Below, in pieces: positions 17,001 to 25,791 of a stretch of DNA of 64,000 nt (its first letter is position 1; each line of letters begins with the position of its first letter). A program made the translations under genes and the position numbers. Source of the DNA: JAAYUK01 sp964392915 (GTDB taxonomy: Bacteria > Nitrospirota > Thermodesulfovibrionia > Thermodesulfovibrionales > Dissulfurispiraceae). The stretch covers positions 1 to 64,000 of the forward strand of contig CAYMRS010000007.1 in assembly GCA_964392915.1 (NCBI GenBank), in the 5' to 3' direction. The notes below the pieces were generated by a model. The model ran no database searches. It was not told where the DNA came from and worked only from the letters and a program-made list of their open reading frames with translations.

Positions 17001-17648
17001 CTACTTGCCGGCCTCTTCAGGTTTCTTGCCCTTTTTGACAACTTCCGGCTCCGCGACCGCTGGCGCTGCAGGCTCAGCCGCCGCTACGACTTCCTCCCTG
17101 ACCGCGATAACCAATGCAATGAGATCGTGGCCGTCCGTCAGAACACGAATTCCTTCGCCCAGGTTCAGGTCGCTGACATGAATTGACTGGCCGACCAGCA
17201 GCTTCGAAACATCAACGGTAACATGGCCGATAATCTTCTCCGGCAGACAGGCGATTTCTATTTCGCGCAGACCGTGCTGCAGCATGCCGCCATCTCGCTT
17301 CACGCCAATCGGCTCACCCGCGGTGTTGATTTTGACGTTGATGCGGAGTTCCTCATCCGCTGCGATTTCCTGAAAATCAACGTGCAGCACCTGACTGGTA
17401 AGAGGATCTTTCTGATAATCCTTCACGAGAGCCTGCCTTGTTTCATTCGCAAAATTGAGATAAACAAGCACCTGTTCACCGGAAGTCTTGTTGATAAACT
17501 GCGTAAACTCTTTTGCTGTCAGCTGAATCGATGTTGCCTGCCCGGCACGATACACAACGCCTGGAGTTTTTCCCATGCGACGCATGCTCCGTGCTGCGCC
17601 CTTTCCTGACGTGTCGCGACTCTCAACCTGCAGTGTGAACTTCTCCAT
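17001..17648 (-). CDS. rplY: Ribosomal protein bL25, long CTC form
   Basis: bL25 binds 5S rRNA in the central protuberance of the large subunit. At 215 residues this is the two-domain CTC form. An N-terminal 5S-binding barrel (about residues 1-90, with the SRDTSGKGAARSMRR start) is joined to a TL5-like C-terminal beta domain (about 95-185). The tail is Ala, Val, Pro, Glu and Lys-rich and probably disordered. GGAGGAG lies ahead of the ATG. The gene sits between prs and pth in the usual order. Confidence 0.95.
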   Translation of the reverse strand: MEKFTLQVESRDTSGKGAARSMRRMGKTPGVVYRAGQATSIQLTAKEFTQFINKTSGEQVLVYLNFANETRQALVKDYQKDPLTSQVLHVDFQEIAADEELRINVKINTAGEPIGVKRDGGMLQHGLREIEIACLPEKIIGHVTVDVSKLLVGQSIHVSDLNLGEGIRVLTDGHDLIALVIAVREEVVAAAEPAAPAVAEPEVVKKGKKPEEAGK

Positions 17649-17716
17649 TACTTTCTCCTCCGATCGCTCAGAAGTCCCGCTGTCAGGACTGCCGCGGCGA
17701 TGCCAATATGCTGGTG

Positions 17717-18658
17717 TTAATCAAATAATGAACTGACGGACGACTCGTCGTGAATACGCGTGATCGCCTCTGCCAGCAACTTCGCTACACTAACCACTTT
17801 CAACTTGCTGCATTGCGCCATTTTCTCTTCCAGCGCAACCGTATCCGTCGCAACGACACACTCCAGCACCGAGTCATTGATCCGTTCAATTGCGGGACCC
17901 GAAAGCACCGCATGCGTGCATGCCGCAAAAACCCGGTTTGCTCCGTTATCCCTGAGGGCCTGAGCCGCCTGGGTGGTCGTCCCGGCAGTATCTATCATAT
18001 CGTCAAGAATTATTGCATCCTTGCCTTTCACGTCACCGATGACATGCATGATTCTGGACACATTCGCCATCTCTCGCCGCTTGTCGATGAGAGCAAGAGA
18101 GGCATCAAGCCGCTTGGCAAAATCACGCGCACGTTCAGCGCCGCCCGCGTCAGGCGAGACAATAACGAGATTTCTGAAGTCGCACGTCCTTATATACTCG
18201 TGCAGCACCGGCGCGGCGTAAAGATGATCCACCGGTATGTTGAAAAAACCCTGAATCTGGCCGGCGTGCAGATCAACGGTCAGTACACGATCAGTGCCCG
18301 CCGCAGTCAGCAAATCAGCAACCAGCTTCGCGGAGATAGGAACGCGCGGCTGCACTTTCCTGTCCTGACGTGCATAGCCGTAATACGGAATGACCGCCGT
18401 CACACGGCGCGCCGACGCGCGCCGAAGGGCGTCAAGCATGAGAAGCAGCTCCATCAGACTCCGGTTAACCGGGGTACAGGTCGACTGGATGACAAAGACA
18501 TCATACCCGCGGACATTTTCGTTGATGCTCACATTGATTTCGCCATCGCTGAATGTGGCGACCTTTGCGTTGCAGAGAGGAATGCCGATATGTTCGCAAA
18601 CCTTCACTGCAAGCTGCCTGTTCGCATTCCCGGTCAGAACCTTGATTCCGTTTGGCAT
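17717..18658 (-). CDS. prs: Ribose-phosphate pyrophosphokinase
   Basis: The enzyme makes PRPP from ribose 5-phosphate and ATP for nucleotide, histidine and tryptophan synthesis. The 313-residue length is that of class I bacterial enzymes. The signature VDLHAGQIQGFFNIP and the PRPP loop ILDDMIDTAGTT are intact, as is SFSDGEINV-like sequence near the N-terminus (ATFSDGEINV). GAGGAG lies close ahead of the ATG. tRNA-Gln lies just upstream on the same strand, so its transcript probably continues from ispE and the tRNA. Confidence 0.97.
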   Translation of the reverse strand: MPNGIKVLTGNANRQLAVKVCEHIGIPLCNAKVATFSDGEINVSINENVRGYDVFVIQSTCTPVNRSLMELLLMLDALRRASARRVTAVIPYYGYARQDRKVQPRVPISAKLVADLLTAAGTDRVLTVDLHAGQIQGFFNIPVDHLYAAPVLHEYIRTCDFRNLVIVSPDAGGAERARDFAKRLDASLALIDKRREMANVSRIMHVIGDVKGKDAIILDDMIDTAGTTTQAAQALRDNGANRVFAACTHAVLSGPAIERINDSVLECVVATDTVALEEKMAQCSKLKVVSVAKLLAEAITRIHDESSVSSLFD

Positions 18659-18734
18659 ACTCTACTCCTCAATGCTGTAAAAAATAACCCGGCCGGCACA
18701 ATCTATCCTGCCGCCCAGAGGCGATGCGCAAAAA

Positions 18735-18806
18735 CTGGGGTGCCAGGATTCGAACCTGGGAATGGCAGATCCAAAATCTGCTGACTTACCGCTTGTCGAC
18801 ACCCCA
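18735..18806 (-). tRNA. tRNA-Gln (anticodon TTG)
   Basis: The minus strand folds into a full cloverleaf of 72 bases. The acceptor stem TGGGGTG/CACCCCA is followed by discriminator G with no encoded CCA. The D arm reads GAC-AAGCGGTAA-GTC, the anticodon arm GCAGA-TTTTGGA-TCTGC with anticodon TTG, and the T arm CCAGG-TTCGAAT-CCTGG. The T-A or U1-A72 type first pair and overall sequence closely resemble known bacterial tRNA-Gln. Its first 21 bases are also the end of the ispE reading frame, including the stop codon in the D loop. Confidence 0.96.
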
Positions 18807-19697
18807 AAAAAAGCTGCCCGTCATCATCATGGAGCCGTCGGCAGCAGTCAAGGTCCTGACAACACGCGTCCAGTTGCCCGGAAAGCTGTGCGATGCCCTG
18901 ACAGCCCGTTCCTCATCGGCAAAGATCCCAAAAACAGTTGAGCCGCTCCCGCTCATGCGGGCTGCAACCGCTCCGGCTTCAAACATCTGTTGCCTGATTG
19001 CGCTGATAACCGGATATCGCTCTGCCACCACCGATTCGAGGTCGTTGCGGAGGCAGGATTGAATGCCGGAAAAGTCCTGTTTTTCAAGGATATCAAGCAA
19101 TAGCTGTATATTATCAAGGTTGTCAGGGCTTTTTGTCAAATTCAGGGAACGCCGGGCAGCCAGTTCCGAGTAGGCCCAGGCAGTGGATATGCCAAACGCG
19201 GGATACACAAGAAGCAGGGTAAAGCCCTGCGTCATCCGGAGTGGAGCAACAACATCACCTCGCCCTTCGACCCGCGCCACCGGACCAGCAAAAAAAAACG
19301 GCACATCCGACCCGACTTTCGCACCGATGTCAGCCAGTTCGGCATTGGAGAGCCCCAGCGACCAAAGTCTGTTCAAGCCCAAAAGGGCAGCCGCTGCGTT
19401 GCTGCTGCCGCCGCCAAGCCCCGCGCCTTCCGGAATCTCTTTTGAAAGCGTAATCGCCGCGCCGAGAGAGCAGGACGTCGCTGAGCGGAGCGCCTGGGCT
19501 GCCTTGAACACCAGATTCTGTTCGACCGGAATATGCAGCGTTGAGGCAATCTTCAGATGATCGCACTCAGTAAAAGAGAGTTCGTCGCAGAGGCTGATGG
19601 TCTGCATGAGCGACTGGATGTTATGGTAGCCGTCAGGCCGTTTGTCCAAAACAGCGAGGGTCCAGTTGATTTTTGCAAGCGTTTTCAGTGTAATCAT
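18786..19697 (-). CDS. ispE: 4-diphosphocytidyl-2-C-methylerythritol kinase IspE
   Basis: IspE phosphorylates CDP-methylerythritol in the non-mevalonate isoprenoid pathway. The 303-residue GHMP kinase starts MITLKTLAKINWTLAVLDKRPDGYH, the family start, and has the ATP loop PEGAGLGGGSSNAAAALL and the C-terminal MSGSGSTVFGIF. No clear ribosome site precedes the ATG. The last seven codons (ending WGVDKR-stop) are the 5' part of tRNA-Gln, so cutting the tRNA out would remove the stop codon from the message. ispE, tRNA-Gln and prs in this order is a known bacterial arrangement. Confidence 0.95.
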   Translation of the reverse strand: MITLKTLAKINWTLAVLDKRPDGYHNIQSLMQTISLCDELSFTECDHLKIASTLHIPVEQNLVFKAAQALRSATSCSLGAAITLSKEIPEGAGLGGGSSNAAAALLGLNRLWSLGLSNAELADIGAKVGSDVPFFFAGPVARVEGRGDVVAPLRMTQGFTLLLVYPAFGISTAWAYSELAARRSLNLTKSPDNLDNIQLLLDILEKQDFSGIQSCLRNDLESVVAERYPVISAIRQQMFEAGAVAARMSGSGSTVFGIFADEERAVRASHSFPGNWTRVVRTLTAADGSMMMTGSFFWGVDKR

Positions 19698-19773
19698 GCT
19701 TTTTGGGAAATATGCCGGAAAAAGTCCTTTCAGGATACCGGAAGAAACTGAAAAAGGGCAATTGCCGCTCGCC

Positions 19774-19802
19774 TTGACAACGTGCCTGTGATCTCCTAAT
19801 GT
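19774..19802 (+). promoter_or_regulatory. Sigma70-type promoter of the macroglobulin-pbpC operon
   Basis: A perfect TTGACA (19774-19779) and TAATGT (19797-19802) have 17-bp spacing. The leader of about 90 bases ends in GGAGGGG just before the ATG at 19897. Confidence 0.55.
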
Positions 19803-19896
19803 TTAAAACAGCACATACGAAGTAAAAAGTTCGGAAACGGGAAGCAGGTAGGAACAGGCCGCCAGCCGCACCTCTTGCTTCTTTTCGGAGGGGAAT

Positions 19897-22800
19897 ATGA
19901 AGCCACATCTTCGAGTCTGTTCCATACTGCTGTGCGCCGTGCTGCCATTTGCTTCTTTTGTTTCGGCCGGAGACAGTGCCATGATCGAAATATTTGTCCC
20001 TCAGGGAACGGTCAAGGATGTCCGGCAGGCGACGGCCCGTTTTTCCGAGCCGATGGTGCCCTTTGGCGATCCCCGGCTGACCGAGCCGTTTCGCGTCTCG
20101 TGCACGGTTCCGGGAAGCGGCCGATGGGCAGACAGCCGCAACTGGATCTACGATTTTTCTGAAGATCTGCTGGCAGGGCAGAAATGTACCTTTACCCTCA
20201 ATGCCGATCTCAAGACACTTTCCGGAAAAGACATCGAAGGGCAGCGTGCGTTTACCTTTTCAACCGGCGGCCCCGCCATTCTCACGGCGCATCCCTTTGA
20301 AGGCGATCTCATAGAAGAAGAGCAGGCGTTTGTTCTGATCACTGATGCGTCTGTCTCAGCGGAGTCGGTTCTTGCTCATGCATTCTTTACCGTGAAAGGC
20401 GTCGGAGAAAGAATCGGCATCCGGATTATCGATGGCGCGGATCGGAAAAAGATTCTCGAATCGCTCGGATACGTCACAAAAAGCAATCCTGAGCCGCCGC
20501 AGGCGGCGCTCGTCATTCAGGCAAAACAGCGGTTCCCCAACACCGCTGATATTAACCTTGTGTGGGGCAAAGGGGTTGCAGCCTTGTCCGGAGTGACGAC
20601 TGAGCAGGATCAGATCCTGCCGTTCAAAGTTCGTAATGCCTTCACAGCCCAGTTCATCTGCAGCCGGGAGAAAAAGGGTTCCAACTGCATTCCGATGCTG
20701 CCGATGGAGCTTCATTTCTCGGCTTCCGTACCCTTGGCATACGCCGAGAGAGTAAAACTCCGGGGACCGCAGAACAAGAACTTCCCGTCAGTATTGATCG
20801 ATGATGAAGGGGATGAGACCGGCGAAACAGAACAAGGACGGGACAGGCGGAAGCCGCACACTGTTTCTTCAGTCAGGTTTAACGGCCCTTTTCCTGAGAA
20901 ATCAGGCTTTACCCTTGATATCCTCAAAGACATGTCGGATGAAGCCGGACGGGCGCTTGCAAACAGGGACCGTTTCCCTCTGGTTGTCAGGACTGACGCC
21001 TATCCGCCGCTCGCCAAATTTAGTGCCCGATTCGGCATTCTTGAGCTGAAAGGAGGTGCGGTGCTTCCGGTCACGCTCCGCAATCTCGAACCCTCCGTCA
21101 AGACACGCGTCATCTCGCTCGACGACAAGAGCAGTCTCGAAAAGATAAAGCAAGGCGCTCTCGAGAAAACCGCTACTGCCGCGGAGACTGTTGCGTCGGT
21201 TCTTCCCGATTCGCTAAAACCGAAGGCAGGCGCAATGGTCGAAACACTCAAGGGGAAAATCAGGCAGGTGAATCCCGAAAAGGAAACGCAGATCATCGAA
21301 TGGCTCCGTACCGTAAAAAACAAAGGCCGCCAGCGCTCACTATTCAAAAACAGTCAGGCAACGCATGAATTCGAATTACCAAAGCCGGGCGGGGAAAAGG
21401 CTTTCGAAGTAGTCGGAATTCCTTTGAAGGAGCCGGGCTTTTATGTTGTTGAAATGGAAAGCAGGATACTTGGTTCCGCGCTGCTCGCGCAACAGCAGTC
21501 GATGTATGTACCGACCACGGCGCTGGTCACCAACATGAGCGCGCACTTCAAGTGGGGGAGAGAGTCCTCGCTGGTATGGGTCACAACGCTGGATACTGCG
21601 GAACCGGTTTCACAGGCAGACGTCACCGTGCGGGACTGCCATGGGACGATAGTCTGGCGCGGAACAACAGACGCCAACGGCATTGCGGCGATACGCAGGA
21701 AACTGCCCACTTCTTCAAGCGTTCCGCGCTGCAAGTCACCCAAGGCTGATGACGACAGCCATTATGACTCTATGCAGATGGAAGCACTGCAGGATCTGTA
21801 CAGCGGCCTGTTTGTCTTTGCAAAAAAAGAAAAGGATCTCACCTTTGTCCACTCGGGCTGGGAAAGAGGCATCGAGTCATGGCGCTTCAACCTGCCGGCT
21901 TCGACCCGACCGAAACAGATACTCGCTCATTCGGTGCTTGACCGCACCCTGCTTCGGGCAGGAGAGACGGTCTCGATGAAGCACATAGCCCGCCGACACA
22001 CCATGGGAGGATTTTCACATGCCGATGCGAAGCACTTGCCGAAAACCGTCTCCATTCAGCACACCGGCAGCGAACAGAAATATGAATTCCCACTATCCTG
22101 GGACGCCAATGGCATTGCTGAAACAAACTGGTCAATCCCGAAGGAAGCAAAGCTCGGAACGTATGCCATAGTGCTGCTAACGCAAGAGACAAAAAAACCG
22201 AACGAACGACAGCGCGCCGGAAGAAATGATGAGGGAGACGAAGAAGAATGGAACTCCCCGCAATGGAATTCCGGCAGTTTCCGCGTTGAGGAGTTCCGCG
22301 TTCCGCTAATGCGCGGCATGATACAGCCCCCAAAGACACCGGCCGTCAATGTATCAGACCTCGATCTGGATCTGCACGTTACCTACCTCGCCGGGGGCGG
22401 CGCCGGCGATGAGTCGGTACTGTTGCGGACGGCGGTGCAGCCGCGTTCCGTGATATTTGATGACTATGATGATTTTACCTTCGCAAACGGCACGGTCAAG
22501 ACCGGTATTACGGGACGTTCTGAATCTCCGGACTCCGCAGATGAGACCGACGGCGAATCTGAAGTCCGGCCAGCGGTGAAAGCCCCCCCGAGGACTGTTC
22601 AGCTAACGCTTGATCAGGCTGGAGCAGTACGCGCAACCATCCGGGATCTGCCCAGGCCTTCCGCCCCGCAGGACCTGATGGCTGAGCTTGAGTTTCGCGA
22701 CCCGAACGGAGAGGTGCAGACGGCGGCCTCGCGCATCCCGCTCTGGCCCGCACAGATACTCGTTGGCATCAAGCCCGTCAGCTGGGCAGCATCGAAGGAT

Positions 22801-25791
22801 GCGTTTTCATTTCAGGTGGTCGCGCTTGACCTGAACGGGAAGCCCGTGATTGGTGCTGACATCGCCGTCGATCTGTTTCAGCGGAAACATTATTCCCACA
22901 GAAAACGGCTGGTCGGCGGCTTCTATGCTTACGAGCATATCTCCGAGACAAAACGCATCGGGGCGCTCTGTTCCGGAAAAACCAACGCACAGGGGTTGAT
23001 GTTCTGCGAAGTCATTACGTCGGTCTCGGGCAACGTCATCATCCAGGCGACTAGCAAAGACAGCGATGGCAACGTCGCGGCTGCGAATCGCGATGTCTGG
23101 ATAGCGGCAAAGGGTGAATGGTGGTTTGATGTGTCCGACAACGATCGCATCGACCTGCTGCCTGAAAAAAAGCGGTACGAGGCTGGCGATACTGCAAAAT
23201 TCCAGGTCCGGATGCCCTTCCGGGAGGCTACGGTTCTTGTTGCTGTTGAACGCGAAGGAATCCTTGATACCTATGTGAAAAAGATCACCGGCAAAAACCC
23301 GTCGGTCGAAGTTCCGATAAAACCGGCTTACGCGCCGAATGTCTTTGTTTCTGCACTTGCGGTGCGCGGACGCGTCGACGGGATACAGCCGACGGCGCTG
23401 GTTGATCTCGGCAAACCCGCGTATAAAGTCGGAATTGCTGAAGTCAAAGTCGGATGGAAGCCCTATGAACTCAAGGTGAATGTTTCAGCAGATAAAAAGG
23501 TCTACAATGTTCGTGACAAGGCAATCGTCACCATTGCCGTAAAGACAGCGATGGGGAAGCTTCCGCCGAATGGAACTGAAGTTGCTCTCGCAGCCGTTGA
23601 CGAGGGCCTGCTCGAACTGATGCCGAACCGGAGCTGGAATCTTCTTGAAGCCATGATGGGCCGCCGGGCCTATGAAATCCGGACATCCACAGCGCAGACG
23701 CAGGTCATCGGCAAGCGCCACTTCGGACTGAAAGCGCTGCCGCATGGCGGCGGAGGAGGAGGCAACAAGACCACCCGGGAACTCTTCGATACCCTGATCT
23801 TCTGGAAAAGCCGCGTTGCGCTCAACAACAAAGGTGAAGCGCGCGTGACAATTCCGCTGAATGATTCTCTCACCAGTTTCCGTATTGTTGCGGTCGCTGT
23901 CGGCGGCGTGAGCCTGTTCGGAACCGGACAAACGAGCATCCGAAGTTCGCAGGATTTGATGCTCCTTTCAGGCCTCCCGCAGTTAGTACGCGAAGCCGAC
24001 CGTTTTCGTGCAGAATTTACGGTGCGCAATACAACGGATCGTCACATGACCGTGGAACTCTCAGCCGTTTCATCGCCCGGGCAGATCCTCACTGCTCTGA
24101 ACGAATCTCTCGCCGCCGGGCAGGCAAAGACCGTCGGTTGGGATGCGGCCGTTCCGGTGAACACTGGCACCATGACATGGGAGGTCACTGCCAGGGACAG
24201 GAAAGCGGATGTCAGCGACCGCATCAGAGTCACGCAAAATGTTCTTCCGGCAGTTCCAGTGAGGATCGTCCAGGCAACTACTATCCAAGTGAAAGATCAG
24301 ATAGCCGTTCCGGTCGTAAAACCAAAAGACGCGCTTTCCGGCAAGGGAGGCCTGAGCGTATCTCTGCAGCCGCGCCTGTCAGAAAGCCTCAGCGGGGTTG
24401 AGCGCTACATGCGCGATTATCCATACACCTGCCTCGAACAGAAGATATCGCGCGCCGTGGCGCTCAGGGACGCGGCGATGTGGTCTCATCTGCTCGGAAC
24501 AATGCCCGCGCATTTGGACGGGGACGGCCTGCTGAAGTATTTTCCGGGCATGAGACTGGGAGATCCGACTCTTTCCGCGTATGTCTATTCCATCGCCGGC
24601 GAAGCGGGATGGGAATTTCCGGCAAGCCTGGCGGAGAAGCTTGAGAGCGGACTCGAAGCCTTCATCAGCGGAAAAATTGTCCGGCATGGTCCGCTGCCGG
24701 CCGCCGACCTCACGATACGCAAACTGGCTGCGATTGAAGCGTTGTCGCGCACCGGCAAGGCAAAGCCGGAAATGCTCAGCAGCGTTGCGATTGACCCCAA
24801 TCTCTGGCCCACCTCGGCGCTGCTTGACTGGCACAACATTCTTCGACGCCTGAACGGGATTCCGAACAGCGCCCAACGCATGAAGGAGGCGGATCAAATA
24901 CTCCGTTCACGCCTGAATTTTCAGGCTACGACAATGGGCTTTTCTACGGAACGTTCCGATGCGCTCTGGTGGCTGATGATTTCGGGCGATCTGAATGCGG
25001 TAAAAACCGTTCTGACTTTCCTGCACAATGATGCGTGGAATGAAGACATGCCTCGCCTTGTTCGGGGCGCCATCGGCCGACAGCACCGGGGCGCATGGAA
25101 CACTACGACGGCAAACGCGTGGGGAGTGCTGGCTCTGGAAAAGTTCTCCCGAAAGTTCGAATCAACGCCGGTCGGCGGCACTACCACCGTCGCAGTGAAC
25201 AGTCAATCGAAAAACATGGACTGGGCCGCTCAAGCAAAAGGAGGCACTCTCGCGCTTGCCTGGCCGAAAAACAGCACGCAGCTGACGGTAACCCATCAGG
25301 GCGCCGGGAAGCCATGGGCAGCCATCCAGAGCTTTGCGGCAATTCCGCTCAGGGAACCGTTCAGCAGCGGCTATCGGATCAGAAAAACGCTGACCCCCGT
25401 TCAGCAGAAAGAACGTGGTGCTTGGTCGCGGGGCGACGTTGTTCGCGTCCGGCTCGACCTTGAATCACAGTCTGAGATGACATGGGTAGTCGTGAGTGAT
25501 CCGATTCCCGCCGGAGCAACCATTCTCGGAAGCGGCCTTGGCCGGGACTCCGGCCTGCTGACAAAAAATGAACGCTCCGATACCGGCCGGAGCTGGCCGG
25601 CCTTTGAAGAGCGCTCGTTTGAGACGTTCCGGGCTTACTACGAATACGTTCCGAAGGGCATATGGACTGTAGAATACACCATGCGACTGAACAACCAGGG
25701 AACGTTCAACCTCCCGCAGACGCGCGTCGAGGCGATGTACGCGCCCGAAATGTTCGGGGAGAATCCGAATGGAAAGTTTTCAGTGAAATGA
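19897..25791 (+). CDS. Bacterial alpha-2-macroglobulin with thioester
   Basis: A secreted giant protease trap of 1964 residues. It begins with a signal peptide of about 24 residues ending FASFVSAG. Macroglobulin-type beta domains fill most of the N-terminal part. A Gly-rich stretch with a run of about six Gly, near residue 1288, precedes the conserved FDTLIFWKSRV and LTSFRIVAVAV segments of the family. The thioester motif CLEQ is intact (C1512 to Q1515), followed by the alpha-helical thioester domain. No lipobox Cys is present, so it is soluble or held otherwise. In other bacteria this type is inner-membrane attached and paired with PBP1C, thought to guard the periplasm against foreign proteases while the wall is repaired. 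Here pbpC overlaps its stop by four bases. Confidence 0.93.
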   Translation: MKPHLRVCSILLCAVLPFASFVSAGDSAMIEIFVPQGTVKDVRQATARFSEPMVPFGDPRLTEPFRVSCTVPGSGRWADSRNWIYDFSEDLLAGQKCTFTLNADLKTLSGKDIEGQRAFTFSTGGPAILTAHPFEGDLIEEEQAFVLITDASVSAESVLAHAFFTVKGVGERIGIRIIDGADRKKILESLGYVTKSNPEPPQAALVIQAKQRFPNTADINLVWGKGVAALSGVTTEQDQILPFKVRNAFTAQFICSREKKGSNCIPMLPMELHFSASVPLAYAERVKLRGPQNKNFPSVLIDDEGDETGETEQGRDRRKPHTVSSVRFNGPFPEKSGFTLDILKDMSDEAGRALANRDRFPLVVRTDAYPPLAKFSARFGILELKGGAVLPVTLRNLEPSVKTRVISLDDKSSLEKIKQGALEKTATAAETVASVLPDSLKPKAGAMVETLKGKIRQVNPEKETQIIEWLRTVKNKGRQRSLFKNSQATHEFELPKPGGEKAFEVVGIPLKEPGFYVVEMESRILGSALLAQQQSMYVPTTALVTNMSAHFKWGRESSLVWVTTLDTAEPVSQADVTVRDCHGTIVWRGTTDANGIAAIRRKLPTSSSVPRCKSPKADDDSHYDSMQMEALQDLYSGLFVFAKKEKDLTFVHSGWERGIESWRFNLPASTRPKQILAHSVLDRTLLRAGETVSMKHIARRHTMGGFSHADAKHLPKTVSIQHTGSEQKYEFPLSWDANGIAETNWSIPKEAKLGTYAIVLLTQETKKPNERQRAGRNDEGDEEEWNSPQWNSGSFRVEEFRVPLMRGMIQPPKTPAVNVSDLDLDLHVTYLAGGGAGDESVLLRTAVQPRSVIFDDYDDFTFANGTVKTGITGRSESPDSADETDGESEVRPAVKAPPRTVQLTLDQAGAVRATIRDLPRPSAPQDLMAELEFRDPNGEVQTAASRIPLWPAQILVGIKPVSWAASKDAFSFQVVALDLNGKPVIGADIAVDLFQRKHYSHRKRLVGGFYAYEHISETKRIGALCSGKTNAQGLMFCEVITSVSGNVIIQATSKDSDGNVAAANRDVWIAAKGEWWFDVSDNDRIDLLPEKKRYEAGDTAKFQVRMPFREATVLVAVEREGILDTYVKKITGKNPSVEVPIKPAYAPNVFVSALAVRGRVDGIQPTALVDLGKPAYKVGIAEVKVGWKPYELKVNVSADKKVYNVRDKAIVTIAVKTAMGKLPPNGTEVALAAVDEGLLELMPNRSWNLLEAMMGRRAYEIRTSTAQTQVIGKRHFGLKALPHGGGGGGNKTTRELFDTLIFWKSRVALNNKGEARVTIPLNDSLTSFRIVAVAVGGVSLFGTGQTSIRSSQDLMLLSGLPQLVREADRFRAEFTVRNTTDRHMTVELSAVSSPGQILTALNESLAAGQAKTVGWDAAVPVNTGTMTWEVTARDRKADVSDRIRVTQNVLPAVPVRIVQATTIQVKDQIAVPVVKPKDALSGKGGLSVSLQPRLSESLSGVERYMRDYPYTCLEQKISRAVALRDAAMWSHLLGTMPAHLDGDGLLKYFPGMRLGDPTLSAYVYSIAGEAGWEFPASLAEKLESGLEAFISGKIVRHGPLPAADLTIRKLAAIEALSRTGKAKPEMLSSVAIDPNLWPTSALLDWHNILRRLNGIPNSAQRMKEADQILRSRLNFQATTMGFSTERSDALWWLMISGDLNAVKTVLTFLHNDAWNEDMPRLVRGAIGRQHRGAWNTTTANAWGVLALEKFSRKFESTPVGGTTTVAVNSQSKNMDWAAQAKGGTLALAWPKNSTQLTVTHQGAGKPWAAIQSFAAIPLREPFSSGYRIRKTLTPVQQKERGAWSRGDVVRVRLDLESQSEMTWVVVSDPIPAGATILGSGLGRDSGLLTKNERSDTGRSWPAFEERSFETFRAYYEYVPKGIWTVEYTMRLNNQGTFNLPQTRVEAMYAPEMFGENPNGKFSVK

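Noticed and set aside
17750..18784. 344-codon plus-strand frame opposite prs and tRNA-Gln
   Set aside because: It runs through the complement of prs and the tRNA, is His/Arg-rich as such shadows usually are, and has no ribosome site.
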